Origin: Chryseobacterium mucoviscidosis
GTDB lineage: Bacteria; Bacteroidota; Bacteroidia; Flavobacteriales; Weeksellaceae
Reading direction: 5' to 3'
DNA length: 64,000 nt
NCBI RefSeq assembly: GCF_002177115.1
Contig: NZ_MVAG01000128.1
Location: forward strand, 310,001-374,000
Shown here in pieces: positions 51,800-60,844 of the stretch. Position 1 is the stretch's first letter. Each line of letters opens with the position of its first letter. A model generated the notes under the pieces. That model did no database searches, was not told where the DNA came from, and saw only the letters and a list, made by a program, of their open reading frames with translations. The position numbers were made by a program, and so were the translations under genes.

Positions 51800-54700
51800 A
51801 TGAAATTCTTTACAATTTTTTATAGAAAACATCAAAAATTCAGCTTTGCTTTATTTTTGATGTTATTGCTTTTAAGCAACATAAACAGCCTGAAAGCAGC
51901 TACTTATGATGTAAATAACAATGGAGACGGAACTGGTTCCTCAACAGTAAGAACCTTAAGATACTGCATTACACAAGCTAATTCGAATCCCGGAGCTGAT
52001 ATCATTACTTTTAGTGGATTAGGAACCGGGACTCATACAATTACTTTAACATCATCTCTACCTGATATTACAGGGCAAGTAAGTATTCGAGGATATACGG
52101 CAGCATCTGCAGTTCAAGGTCCTTTAGGACCATCAAGCAGTCGCAGTATCAGAATTCAGATTAATGGAAATGATATTACCTCCCATATGTTTGCTTTTGT
52201 TAGCGGATCAGACGGATCTTCCATCAGTGGTTTGGCAATGTATAATACCAAAGGAGTTTGTATTTTCTTACCGGCAAGTATTAACGGATTGCATATTTGG
52301 GGAAACTATTTTGGATTGCTTGGAAACGGCAGTGTTAGTGCTAATCCAGCCGACACCAGATTAGAATCATCAGCTCTGTTCATTGGCTCGACTTCTGCAA
52401 CTGCAACTATTTCAAATCTAATTATCGGAACTAACGGTGATGGAGGATCAAATGGTGGTACAAATGATGTTAATGAAGGTAATGTTATTGCCAATACTTA
52501 TCGTGATGCGGTTGCCGGCGGTAGTGTTAACGGAATATTTTTTTATGGAGATGTGGGTTTAATATTAAACAACAGTAAAGTAGCAGGTAACTATTTCGGA
52601 CTTTTACCAGATGGCACAACGGTTTCATCAATCGGACAAAACGTACCTGCTGCTGAAGGAATGCCAATATCATTTATCGGAACAACTGGAACTAATGTTG
52701 TAATTGGAACTGATGCTAACGGAATCTCTGATGAAGCTGAAAGAAATATTATTTCAGGAGGTACTAATTATGGTATTGCTATAGAAAGTGGAAGCGGAAT
52801 CAACATCGCAGGTAACTATATAGGAACCGATTATACAGGTACTGTGGCAAAACCAAATGCTACTAGAGATGGTTTTTATCCCGCAATTAATATTCAGCAA
52901 AGAGCAGGATTATTTGTACCTAATAATATTGTTATAGGTTTTGATGACAGAATTCATACTGCTGTTGATGCCCCATTTGTAAGAAATATAATTTCTGGTA
53001 ATGGAGGCAGAGCTGTGGTTGCTGCTACTCTTGCAGGTGCAACTTTAGCTACAAGGACAAATAATATTGTCGTTGCAGGTAATTATGTAGGGGTTGATGC
53101 CACAGGAAATACAGCATTACCAAACGGAACATACAGTACAGCACTAACTTTTAGTACCGGAGCCGGAGTAAGCTTAAACAGTGTTACAAATTGCAGGATA
53201 GGAACCGACAGTGATGGTGTTGAAGATGCCTCAGAACGAAATATAATTTCCGGAAATCTTAACGGAGCCGGAGTTTACTTAGCATCCAATAACTTTGCGG
53301 TAAGTAATAATATTGTTGCAGGAAATTATATAGGTTTAGGAGCAAACGGAACAACCGCTTTAGGAAACGGAAATGCAGGTGTGTATATAAACTCAAATGG
53401 AAATGGTGCTAACAATAATATTATAGGATCTAATGATGATAACACAAGGGATGATATTGAAGCTAATATTATTGCCAATAATGGATATAAATCCGGAGCA
53501 ACGATACGCGGTGGTGTGATGATTACCAATAGCAGTAGTGTCGCCGCCAATGCATCCAATAACAACAGAATCTCAAGAAATGTTTTTTATAATAATACGG
53601 GATTACCTATAGATCTGGCAAGTTGGAACGGAACCGCTAATGACTATGGAGTATCGCCCAATGATGGGGTGACAACAGCCAATCAGCCTAATTTATTACT
53701 GGATTATCCTGTAATTACTGGTTATAGCATTACATCTGCTACAACTCTGGATGTTTCAGGATACATAAGCATTTGTAATGGAAATGAGTCTACAGCAGGA
53801 GCTACTATTGCAGGAAATAAAACCATTCAGTTTTATAAAGTTGCTGATGATGGCGACCAAAATGGAGCCATTACAGGTGGAGTCTGTACCAGAGTAACCA
53901 GTCATGGTGAGGGAGTTCAATATTTAGGAAGCATTACAGGAGTTGCAAATGCTTTTAGTAATCAGACGTTAACATTTGTTTCAGGAGCTACATTTTCATC
54001 AGGTGATAAATTAGTAGCAATAGCGATCGATGCAAATGGAAATACTTCAGAATTTGGAGCTGCGGCAATAATTGCAGATTTAGCCGTAACAAAAACGGTA
54101 AACAGTCCAACAGCAGGAGTAGGAAGCAATGTAATCTTTACCATTACCGCAAGTAATGTAGGTCCGGATTCCGCAAGTAATGTTGTAGTAAATGACATTT
54201 TACCTTCCGGTTATACTTTCGTAAACGCCACAACTTCTGCAGGAACTTGGACAGCTCCGAACTGGACTATTGGAAACCTAACCAACGGAGCTAATGCAAC
54301 ACTTACCATTACAGCAACTGTAAAAGCAGGAGGAAACTATGCCAACACGGCTACAATTAGCGGAACATCTACACAGGCTGATCCTGTTTCCGCAAATAAT
54401 TCTTCAACAGCAACAGTAAATCCAGATTCTGATGGAGACGGAATTCCAGACAGTACCGATGTAGACGATGATAACGATGGAATTTTGGATACAGCAGAAT
54501 GCAGCGGAAGCACCATTCTTAATAGTACTTTTCCAACTACAGGTGGTAATACAGATACAGTACCTGACTGGACTGTTGATGGTACATATGGCGGTACTTG
54601 GGGTTCAGGTACGGGAAGAGTTAATCTTAACACCAATGGCCTTGAATTTAGAAGAGATGCAGGAACTACAACTACTTTATCAAGAAACATATCTAGTGTT

Positions 54701-55675
54701 TTCGGTACTACTTTTATCAATCTAAACAATTTGTATTGGTTTAGAACCACACAAGGTAATAATACAGGAGGTTTTACCTTCACCGTTTCGTATGCAGGAA
54801 CAGTTTACGCAACAATTTCCTCCGCTACTGTTAATAATACAACATCGCCTGTAGTTACAGCTAATAACGGAGCATCTGTAAATATAGCTTCCCTTCCATT
54901 AGTAACATCAAACTCTACAAAATCTGCGAATAGTAATCTTATTATTGCTTTACCAAACAGCACTCCTGTTTCAGGGGATTTGGTATTTACTTTTATAGCT
55001 AACAGTGACGGTTCTCAAGTAAGAGATCTTGGAATGGGATCTGTAGTAATAAACTCATGCAGTGATACTGATGGCGACGGTATTCCGGATTATTTAGACT
55101 TAGATTCTGATGCAGACGGCTGTTCTGATGCAGGCGAAGGAGGAGCTGATATTGCCAATTCTGAACTGGTTACAGCAGGAGGATCACTCAGCGGAGGCAG
55201 CACAACCATAAACCAAAATCTCTGTGCTTCTGCAACATGTGTAAGCACAACAGGAATTAATATTGGCCTTCCGCAATTTTCATCATTGCCTACAGGATAT
55301 AGCAATGCAACGGGACAAAGCATAGGAAGTTCTCAGAATACAATGGTAAAAGGATGTATTTGCTATGAAGATCCGACTTTAGTAGCGGGACAAACTTATC
55401 CTGTAAAGCAGGGAATTACAGTTTTGGGCAGAGCCGGAGGAAGCAATGCAAGCTGGCCGATGATCAGAAATTCAGCGTATACTGCACTAGAAGCCAAAAC
55501 AAAAGGTTTCGTCATTACAAGAAACTCCAGTCCGGAAACTACGATTGCCATTCCGGTTGTCGGAATGATGGTTTTCGATACCGATGAAAATGCAGGTGCA
55601 GGATGCATGAAAATTTATATGGGAGCCGGAGCCGGCGAAGGCTGGAAATGTTTCAGCACACAAGGTTGTCCTTAA
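51800..55675 (+). CDS. Large surface adhesin: beta-helix, DUF11 and thrombospondin type 3 repeats
   Basis: A 1291-residue exported protein. Order: signal peptide (to LKAA); a right-handed beta-helix (about 35-640) with repeats of the form IGTDxDGxxDxxERNIISG and AGNYIGLxxNGTTALGNG; a DUF11 domain (LAVTKTVNSPTAGVGSNVIF to about 870); calcium-binding DSDGDGIPDSTDVDDDNDG repeats; a lectin-like sandwich (about 905-1085); a second DTDGDGIPDYLDLDSDADGC; and a Cys-containing tail with GMMVFDTDEN and WKCFSTQGCP. No T9SS YPNP-type sorting domain is seen, so its export route is unclear. Likely a calcium-stiffened adhesin or glycan-binding stalk (inference). Confidence 0.82.
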   Translation: MKFFTIFYRKHQKFSFALFLMLLLLSNINSLKAATYDVNNNGDGTGSSTVRTLRYCITQANSNPGADIITFSGLGTGTHTITLTSSLPDITGQVSIRGYTAASAVQGPLGPSSSRSIRIQINGNDITSHMFAFVSGSDGSSISGLAMYNTKGVCIFLPASINGLHIWGNYFGLLGNGSVSANPADTRLESSALFIGSTSATATISNLIIGTNGDGGSNGGTNDVNEGNVIANTYRDAVAGGSVNGIFFYGDVGLILNNSKVAGNYFGLLPDGTTVSSIGQNVPAAEGMPISFIGTTGTNVVIGTDANGISDEAERNIISGGTNYGIAIESGSGINIAGNYIGTDYTGTVAKPNATRDGFYPAINIQQRAGLFVPNNIVIGFDDRIHTAVDAPFVRNIISGNGGRAVVAATLAGATLATRTNNIVVAGNYVGVDATGNTALPNGTYSTALTFSTGAGVSLNSVTNCRIGTDSDGVEDASERNIISGNLNGAGVYLASNNFAVSNNIVAGNYIGLGANGTTALGNGNAGVYINSNGNGANNNIIGSNDDNTRDDIEANIIANNGYKSGATIRGGVMITNSSSVAANASNNNRISRNVFYNNTGLPIDLASWNGTANDYGVSPNDGVTTANQPNLLLDYPVITGYSITSATTLDVSGYISICNGNESTAGATIAGNKTIQFYKVADDGDQNGAITGGVCTRVTSHGEGVQYLGSITGVANAFSNQTLTFVSGATFSSGDKLVAIAIDANGNTSEFGAAAIIADLAVTKTVNSPTAGVGSNVIFTITASNVGPDSASNVVVNDILPSGYTFVNATTSAGTWTAPNWTIGNLTNGANATLTITATVKAGGNYANTATISGTSTQADPVSANNSSTATVNPDSDGDGIPDSTDVDDDNDGILDTAECSGSTILNSTFPTTGGNTDTVPDWTVDGTYGGTWGSGTGRVNLNTNGLEFRRDAGTTTTLSRNISSVFGTTFINLNNLYWFRTTQGNNTGGFTFTVSYAGTVYATISSATVNNTTSPVVTANNGASVNIASLPLVTSNSTKSANSNLIIALPNSTPVSGDLVFTFIANSDGSQVRDLGMGSVVINSCSDTDGDGIPDYLDLDSDADGCSDAGEGGADIANSELVTAGGSLSGGSTTINQNLCASATCVSTTGINIGLPQFSSLPTGYSNATGQSIGSSQNTMVKGCICYEDPTLVAGQTYPVKQGITVLGRAGGSNASWPMIRNSAYTALEAKTKGFVITRNSSPETTIAIPVVGMMVFDTDENAGAGCMKIYMGAGAGEGWKCFSTQGCP

Positions 55676-55757
55676 TTCACTCATTTTTTGCAACCGTTTA
55701 AATGATGATTTATCCGGTTGCTTTTATTATCGTTTTTATTAATTTAAATTTTAAACA

Positions 55758-56330
55758 ATGAAAAAGACCGCAATTATATTATTCGTTTTCATATTTGGAA
55801 AAGTTTTTTCGCAGGTAAGAATAGGATCTGCAAATTCTGTAGGAAATGTCAGCAGCACTTCCGTTCTTTTAGAATTCGGGACAGATAACGACAAAGGTAT
55901 TATTCTTCCTTATACAGAAACCTTACCTTCAGGAACCAATAATTCTAAAGGAGGAACCTTTATTTTTGATGTTACTTCAAATACAGAGTATAAAATAAAA
56001 GTTAAAAATGAAAATACAGGCTGGACAGATCTAAGCGTTCGTTCCGGCTACTCTACCGTAATAGAAAATACAGTAAAAACACCACAGGCATTACCTTTAA
56101 ATGATTTCAACGGAGCAAGGGCAATTATCGGAAATTCAGGCACATCTACGGACGGTGTTCTGGTATTGGATTCCCCAAATAAAGCATTGGTTTTACCAAT
56201 AGTCTCCAATTTTACCAATATTAAAAATCCGTCTCCGGGAATGATGGCATTTCTTAAACATCCAACAGATGCAACGAAACACCGACTGATTATTTTCAAC
56301 GGACAGAAATGGACGTTTTGGAAGCCTTAA
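55758..56330 (+). CDS. Small exported protein sharing the adhesin's C-terminal motif
   Basis: A 190-residue protein with signal peptide (to KVFSQ). Its end, SPGMMAFLKHPTDATKHRLI then FNGQKWTFWKP, parallels the adhesin tail (GMMVFDTDENAGAGCMKIYM ... GWKCF): a GMM-[AV]-F turn followed by a hydrophobic strand and a Trp. Function unknown. It lies 82 bases after the adhesin on the same strand and may be co-expressed with it as a surface partner. Confidence 0.65.
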   Translation: MKKTAIILFVFIFGKVFSQVRIGSANSVGNVSSTSVLLEFGTDNDKGIILPYTETLPSGTNNSKGGTFIFDVTSNTEYKIKVKNENTGWTDLSVRSGYSTVIENTVKTPQALPLNDFNGARAIIGNSGTSTDGVLVLDSPNKALVLPIVSNFTNIKNPSPGMMAFLKHPTDATKHRLIIFNGQKWTFWKP

Positions 56331-56440
56331 GAATAAATCCAGTATTTTTTATAATTAAACAAAAGTACGTTTTAGCTACTATTAAAGCGGAATTTTACAA
56401 ATAAGAGAGCAAACATACATTTAAAAAATATTCATATAAA

Positions 56441-56501
56441 AATGTAGAATCCTGATAGATGGGTATTTTTTTCACTATATAAAAATATTGCTCTTATTTT
56501 G
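56441..56501 (+). promoter_or_regulatory. Shared upstream box and promoter, copy 2 (weak)
   Basis: GATAGATGGGTA plus T7 (about 56454-56472), 20-nt spacer, TTATTTTG (56494-56501). It parallels the boxes at 51083 and 57383 but is less well conserved. Confidence 0.35.
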
Positions 56502-56527
56502 GTCATTAAATCAAAAATTAACACAAC

Positions 56528-56965
56528 TTGAACTTTAAAAATATTCATATTGGCTCGCTCATCAATCAGAGGATTATTGAGACGAATATAGATCTTACAA
56601 GAATTTGCAATTTTATGGGTAAGACAGAAAATGAAATTGAAGAAATACTGACTTCAGAAAGCATAGATGCAATTACCATTTTGAAATGGTGCAAACTTCT
56701 GGAATACGATTTCTTCAGGATTTACAGCCAACATTTAATCCTGTACTCTCCACCTACCTCCGCATTGAATCTGATAAAAAAAACAACCCACAGATCCAGC
56801 CTTCCTTCTTTTCGTAAAAACATCTATACCAAAGAAATTATAGATTTTATTCTGGATCAGATCAATTCCGGAGAGCTTAGCAGAAGTCAGGTTATCGAAA
56901 AATACGGCATTCCTAAAACCACTTTATACAAATGGATTAATAAATATGAAAAGATTAATAAATAG
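56528..56965 (+). CDS. Small helix-turn-helix protein, first of pair
   Basis: A 145-residue basic protein. The C-terminal helix-turn-helix (ELSRSQVIEKYGIPKTTLYK) resembles transposase-type HTH domains; the N-terminal half is unfamiliar (IHIGSLINQRIIETNIDLTR). There is no catalytic DDE domain. The only suitable start is the TTG at 56528; the next ATG is 29 codons in and would remove conserved-looking sequence. It forms a pair with the next gene and may regulate the adhesin genes just upstream (inference from position). Confidence 0.65.
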   Translation: MNFKNIHIGSLINQRIIETNIDLTRICNFMGKTENEIEEILTSESIDAITILKWCKLLEYDFFRIYSQHLILYSPPTSALNLIKKTTHRSSLPSFRKNIYTKEIIDFILDQINSGELSRSQVIEKYGIPKTTLYKWINKYEKINK

Positions 56966-56996
56966 ATTCAATTCTTAAATAAAAAAGCCCATAATT

Positions 56997-57329
56997 ATGA
57001 AGGAAATCCAGCCCAATTATAAACTTATATTTTCAGATATTCTGGAGAAAAAACATCCTGAAAAACGTAAAGAATGTGAAAAAATTCTCAGAAAAAAAAC
57101 ATTGTCAAGTTTTGATATCATCAACCTCAACACAATTATTTTCGGGAAAGAAGTTCAGAAAAAAGACGAAAATCAAAAGCACAAATCCTATAAGAGGTCT
57201 GATATAAAAAAAATTATAGAATACCAGAAAAAAAATAATCTGAATAATATTGAAACTTCCCTTCAATTTAAGATAAGCAGAAATACAATTTACAAATGGA
57301 AACTTTACGAAAAAAAGAATCTGATTTAA
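56997..57329 (+). CDS. Small helix-turn-helix protein, second of pair
   Basis: A 110-residue, lysine-rich protein with a C-terminal HTH of the same style as its neighbour (NIETSLQFKISRNTIYKWKL). The N-terminus (MKEIQPNYKLIFSDILEKKH) is helical and unrecognised. Starts with ATG 31 bases after the first HTH gene. Codon use is very AT-rich. Likely a DNA-binding protein; no transposase partner or insertion-sequence ends were found. Confidence 0.65.
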   Translation: MKEIQPNYKLIFSDILEKKHPEKRKECEKILRKKTLSSFDIINLNTIIFGKEVQKKDENQKHKSYKRSDIKKIIEYQKKNNLNNIETSLQFKISRNTIYKWKLYEKKNLI

Positions 57330-57382
57330 AAAAAGTTTCGTAAAACAAAAAAAATAAAAACTGATTTTCAAAACATTACAGT

Positions 57383-57443
57383 AAATAGATACAGAATAGA
57401 TGCCTATTTTTTTTGAGCTATCACAAAAGATTATTTTTCTTTG
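57383..57443 (+). promoter_or_regulatory. Shared upstream box and promoter, copy 3
   Basis: AATAGATACAGAATAGATGC, then CTA and a T8 tract ending TTG (57413-57415), 20-nt spacer, TTTCTTTG (57436-57443). It is the best match to the box at 51083. It lies in the 432-base stretch 57330-57761, which is AT-rich and otherwise holds only the doubtful small frame at 57473. Confidence 0.45.
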
Positions 57444-57472
57444 CAAACAACAAAAAAGGAGGTAAATCACAA

Positions 57473-57535
57473 ATGAATCCAATAATCACGTTGCAAAACT
57501 TTTTTCATTTCCGAAGAAAGTTTTGTTTTTTATAA
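57473..57535 (+). other. Doubtful 20-codon open frame with a Shine-Dalgarno-like GGAGG
   Basis: ATG at 57473 is preceded by GGAGG (57458-57462) at ten bases' distance and runs 20 codons to TAA. A strong Shine-Dalgarno site is unusual in this phylum. It follows the promoter-like copy 3 by 30 bases. With no homologue known to me it may be chance. Confidence 0.2.
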
Positions 57536-57761
57536 GAAGTTTTTTTTAATTTTTTAAAGAAAATTATTTTCTGAGAAATGGATAAAAATTCTGTCTGAAA
57601 AAAAAAGAAAAATGTACTTTACGTTTTTCTGTATTCACGAAAATCAAATCTATTTAAAGGAATATCCGGAAAGGATAGGTTTAATAATCTGTCTTTTTTT
57701 AAATTATAACTGAATACTGTTAATTTTAAGTAATTTTATTTTGTGATGATTGTACTAATTT

Positions 57762-59189
57762 ATGAATTCAAATAAAGCATTATTTTTTTTAGTAATTTTA
57801 CTCTTTTCAAATTTTGTTTTGGGTCAAAAGTCCAAAAAGCAACTTGATTCCCTTTTCAGCCGTCTTTTGGTAATGCGTTCTGAAGGAAAACTGAACGAAT
57901 CTTTGGTTGTATGCAGAGAATTAATTTCAGGATATGAACGGCTGAAAGACGAAGAGAAAGCTCTAAAAACCTACATTATTGCAGCCAATGTATCGAGTAA
58001 CCTTTATAAAACAAAGGAAAGTCTTGCTTTTCTGGATATTGCTTCAAAAAAAAATGAAGCATTGAATAATGACGATGTTTTCACAAAAATAAACGCTGAA
58101 TATGGAAGAAATTATAAAAATCTCGGATTTTATGCGCTGGCTCTGGAATACTATCAGAAAGCTATAGATGCCGCGAAAAAAAGCAACAGCAAGCCCAATC
58201 TGGAGTATTGTTACAGTCTGCGTTCCGTTGTTTATGAAGAGCAAAAAAATTACTCCAAAATGTATTCGGATCTTTTTAAAGCCCACGAAGCAAATCCTTC
58301 AGCATACACCGCTTCAAGACTCGCCAAATATTTTACATCATTCAAAAAAAATACAGATTCTACAAAATTCTATTTGGATCTGGGAGAAAAATTCGATCTT
58401 TCTAAAAAAATAACCTCGTTCGAAAGATCAATCTTAGACCGGAACTGGGGAAGATATTATTTAGAAAAGGGAGATTATAAAAATGCAGTTTCCTATTTTG
58501 AAAAATCTCTTGAAATTTCCAAAAAGCTGAACAAACCTCAAGATATAAAAGATACCCACAGACTTTTGGCGGATGCTTATAAACTGATGAATCAGCCAGA
58601 TAAAGCTACTGAAAGTTTAGAAAAATATACCAAGATTAACGACAGTCTTTCTGTTGAAAAACAAAAAATACAGGATTTCCCCGTAAAAAAAATCATTCAG
58701 GAAAAAGAAATCAGCAATCAGAAAACGTATACCAAACTGTATTTTTTCATTGCTTTGACGATTGTATTATTTATAGCGATATATCTTTATACTTTAAAAA
58801 AACATAATGCCCGAAAAAAAGAAAATATTGCACTGATAAATACAAAAGAGGAAGAAAATATGCAGCTTCAGCAAAAGGTAAATGAATCTTTTGAGGATAT
58901 CATCGAGCTTGCCAAAAGCAACAGTCCAGAATTTTTCACCCGTTTTCAGGAGGTTTATCCTGAAGTTGTGAATGAACTGCTGAAGATTGATCCCAAATTA
59001 AGGGTCTCAGAACTCACTTTATGCGCTTTCATCTATTTGGGTTTTAACACAAAAGACATTGCAGGCTATACGTTCCGAACTGTGAGTACTGTACGAAACC
59101 GAAAGCATAACCTGAGAACCAAACTGAATATTCCGGCGGAAGAAACTACGGAATTGTGGTTTAAAAATCTTGGAAAAAAACTTTACTGA
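57762..59189 (+). CDS. Membrane TPR protein with C-terminal HTH (LuxR-like)
   Basis: A 475-residue regulator of a type common in flavobacteria. Order: signal peptide (to LGQ); tetratricopeptide repeats (about 25-300; for example YALALEYYQKAIDAAKKSNS and DYKNAVSYFEKSLEISKKLN); one membrane span (LYFFIALTIVLFIAIYLYTL, about 326-346); a coiled coil; and a cytosolic helix-turn-helix (VSELTLCAFIYLGFNTKDIA ... TVSTVRNRKHNLRTKLNIP). TPRs outside the inner membrane would sense a partner and the HTH would bind DNA. It closes the adhesin locus and is a candidate regulator of it. Confidence 0.85.
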   Translation: MNSNKALFFLVILLFSNFVLGQKSKKQLDSLFSRLLVMRSEGKLNESLVVCRELISGYERLKDEEKALKTYIIAANVSSNLYKTKESLAFLDIASKKNEALNNDDVFTKINAEYGRNYKNLGFYALALEYYQKAIDAAKKSNSKPNLEYCYSLRSVVYEEQKNYSKMYSDLFKAHEANPSAYTASRLAKYFTSFKKNTDSTKFYLDLGEKFDLSKKITSFERSILDRNWGRYYLEKGDYKNAVSYFEKSLEISKKLNKPQDIKDTHRLLADAYKLMNQPDKATESLEKYTKINDSLSVEKQKIQDFPVKKIIQEKEISNQKTYTKLYFFIALTIVLFIAIYLYTLKKHNARKKENIALINTKEEENMQLQQKVNESFEDIIELAKSNSPEFFTRFQEVYPEVVNELLKIDPKLRVSELTLCAFIYLGFNTKDIAGYTFRTVSTVRNRKHNLRTKLNIPAEETTELWFKNLGKKLY

Positions 59190-59222
59190 TTCTAAATTTA
59201 TCTTCAAAACATATTAAACCAA

Positions 59223-59246
59223 AACTCCTCAAGCTTTTGAGGAGTT
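59223..59246. terminator. Hairpin between convergent genes
   Basis: A perfect 10-bp stem AACTCCTCAA / TTGAGGAGTT with loop GCTT, between the TPR regulator and the convergent gene at 59292. T-runs are short on both sides. Confidence 0.6.
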
Positions 59247-59291
59247 CAATAAAAAAGTAAAATGGGTGAAAAAACAAGTGTATCAATAATT

Positions 59292-59897
59292 TTAATCAAA
59301 ATCAAGTAATCCGTCCGTGAGAATCTTCCACTGCATTTTCCCGAATCCGAAAATTCCGCCTAAAGCAATAAAAAAATTTCTTACTTTATCCCAAAAAGAC
59401 GCATTGAAATTAGGACTTTCGTTCCTGCCGTAGATTGCGGCTTTTAAAATATTGCCTTCTCTGGAAATCAACATATTGGATGTTGCTGCAGGAGTATAAA
59501 AATGCGCAATATGACTTATCAGCTTATTGGGCTGTTTGGAAGGTCTGCACATCATCAGATACGATTCACTTCTGTCTGTATCCCTGTGAGAAATATTGAT
59601 AATCTCCACCCAATCATATCCTTTAGCTTCTACCGTTCCGGGATCCGGAATGGAAATTCTTATAAAATCGCCTTTTCTGGGAATTCGGTCTGCAACGTTT
59701 CCGGAAGCATCAAAATGTTTAAAATCAGCAGAAGCTTTACCACAGTATTCTTTCCAGCGATTGATGGAGAAAAAACGCTCTTTAAGAACAGCAAATTTTG
59801 AATTGATTTCTAAAATCTTACACTGTTTGGTACTTTCTGTATCGTGGAATCCGCCTTTCTTCTGGATCGGAACTCCCGGAATCTGTTTCGGCTTCAT
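59292..59897 (-). CDS. Conserved-looking protein of unknown function
   Basis: A 201-residue protein without signal peptide that I do not recognise. It has a basic start (MKPKQIPGVPIQKKGGFHDT), a beta-rich middle (DFIRISIPDPGTVEAKGYDW; VEIINISHRD) and an amphipathic C-terminal part with one hydrophobic segment (FFIALGGIFGFGKMQWKIL). An exact TAAATTTG -7 box lies at 59921-59928 on the minus strand, 24 bases upstream. It lies two genes away from the injection-system-like genes; whether it belongs with them is unknown. Confidence 0.65.
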   Translation of the reverse strand: MKPKQIPGVPIQKKGGFHDTESTKQCKILEINSKFAVLKERFFSINRWKEYCGKASADFKHFDASGNVADRIPRKGDFIRISIPDPGTVEAKGYDWVEIINISHRDTDRSESYLMMCRPSKQPNKLISHIAHFYTPAATSNMLISREGNILKAAIYGRNESPNFNASFWDKVRNFFIALGGIFGFGKMQWKILTDGLLDFD

Positions 59898-60014
59898 ACT
59901 TCTTTCTTTGTGATTATTTACAAATTTAAAAATCTGGATATTAAATCATTATGAGCAGGATCATAGTAAATTTAAATAATCGAAATTTTCCTTTTCAAAC
60001 ATTCAAATAAAAAT

Positions 60015-60046
60015 ATCCTCAAAATCATTTTACAGATTCTGAGGAT
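60015..60046 (-). terminator. Terminator of the DUF4142 gene
   Basis: ATCCTCA / TGAGGAT stem (60015-60021 with 60040-60046), followed on the minus strand by ATTTTTATTTG. Confidence 0.6.
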
Positions 60047-60074
60047 CTTCTTAAAAGTTCTTTTTTGATCTTTC

Positions 60075-60692
60075 CTATTTAACAGCCATCATCGCTTTTT
60101 CGGATTCCATCAAATGATGTTCCAGCGTTGGAAGCGTTGCGCTTGCAAAAGATTTCAATGATGCTTCAGAACCCGCTGAAGCTTCTTTTTTAAATGCCGC
60201 AATATCTTCTTTATGATCGCTTACCATAAGATTTGCATACGCTTTATCAAAATCTTTTCCTTTTTTGGCTTTCAGATCGTCATACATTTTCTGTTGATCG
60301 GCATCCATAGCAGTCGGTAAAGTATAACCTACCGTCATTGCCCATTTTTTCAGTTCTTCATTAGCTTTGGTGTGATTACTCACCATCATTTCTCCCAAAG
60401 ATTTTACGGTAGCACTTTCAGCATTGGTTGCAGCCAGTTTTCCCAGCATCACTTCCATCATTCCGCCTTTTGCAGCGGCATCGGCAAACATTTTGTCCTG
60501 ATCGCTGAGAGAAGCAGAGGCGTTTACCGCAGGTTGCGCTGCAGTTGTAGCAGAATCGTTGTTCATCATTCCGGAATCTGCAGGAGCAGTCATTGCTGTG
60601 CTGTCTGTAGAAGTATCTACATTTGTCGTTTCATTTTTTTTACACGCTACCATTGCTGCGATGGCAAGAATACTTAAGATTGAATTTTTCAT
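60075..60692 (-). CDS. DUF4142 lipoprotein
   Basis: A 205-residue envelope protein: lipoprotein signal with cysteine in AAMVACKKN, a Thr/Ser/Asp-rich linker (about 22-60), then a four-helix DUF4142 domain with the ferritin-like spacing (SLGEMMVSNHTKANEELKKW; FDKAYANLMVSDHKEDIAAF; FASATLPTLEHHLMESEKAM). The paired Asp/His positions in these helices might bind a metal, but no enzyme activity is established to my knowledge. Related proteins are often stress-induced. Single gene with its own terminator. Confidence 0.87.
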   Translation of the reverse strand: MKNSILSILAIAAMVACKKNETTNVDTSTDSTAMTAPADSGMMNNDSATTAAQPAVNASASLSDQDKMFADAAAKGGMMEVMLGKLAATNAESATVKSLGEMMVSNHTKANEELKKWAMTVGYTLPTAMDADQQKMYDDLKAKKGKDFDKAYANLMVSDHKEDIAAFKKEASAGSEASLKSFASATLPTLEHHLMESEKAMMAVK

Positions 60693-60844
60693 AATGATAT
60701 TATATTTGTGGTTTGATTTTCGGGATATTTCTTTAATTGATTTCTAATCTGTAACAATTTGTCTGCCAAAAACTTAAAATAAATCCTGATATTAAAATAA
60801 CGGATACCACAGTTTTTGATTAAGGCTAAATATTTTTCAGAAAA

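Noticed and set aside
56528..57329. Insertion sequence
   Set aside because: There is no DDE transposase, no terminal inverted repeats and no target duplication around the two HTH genes.
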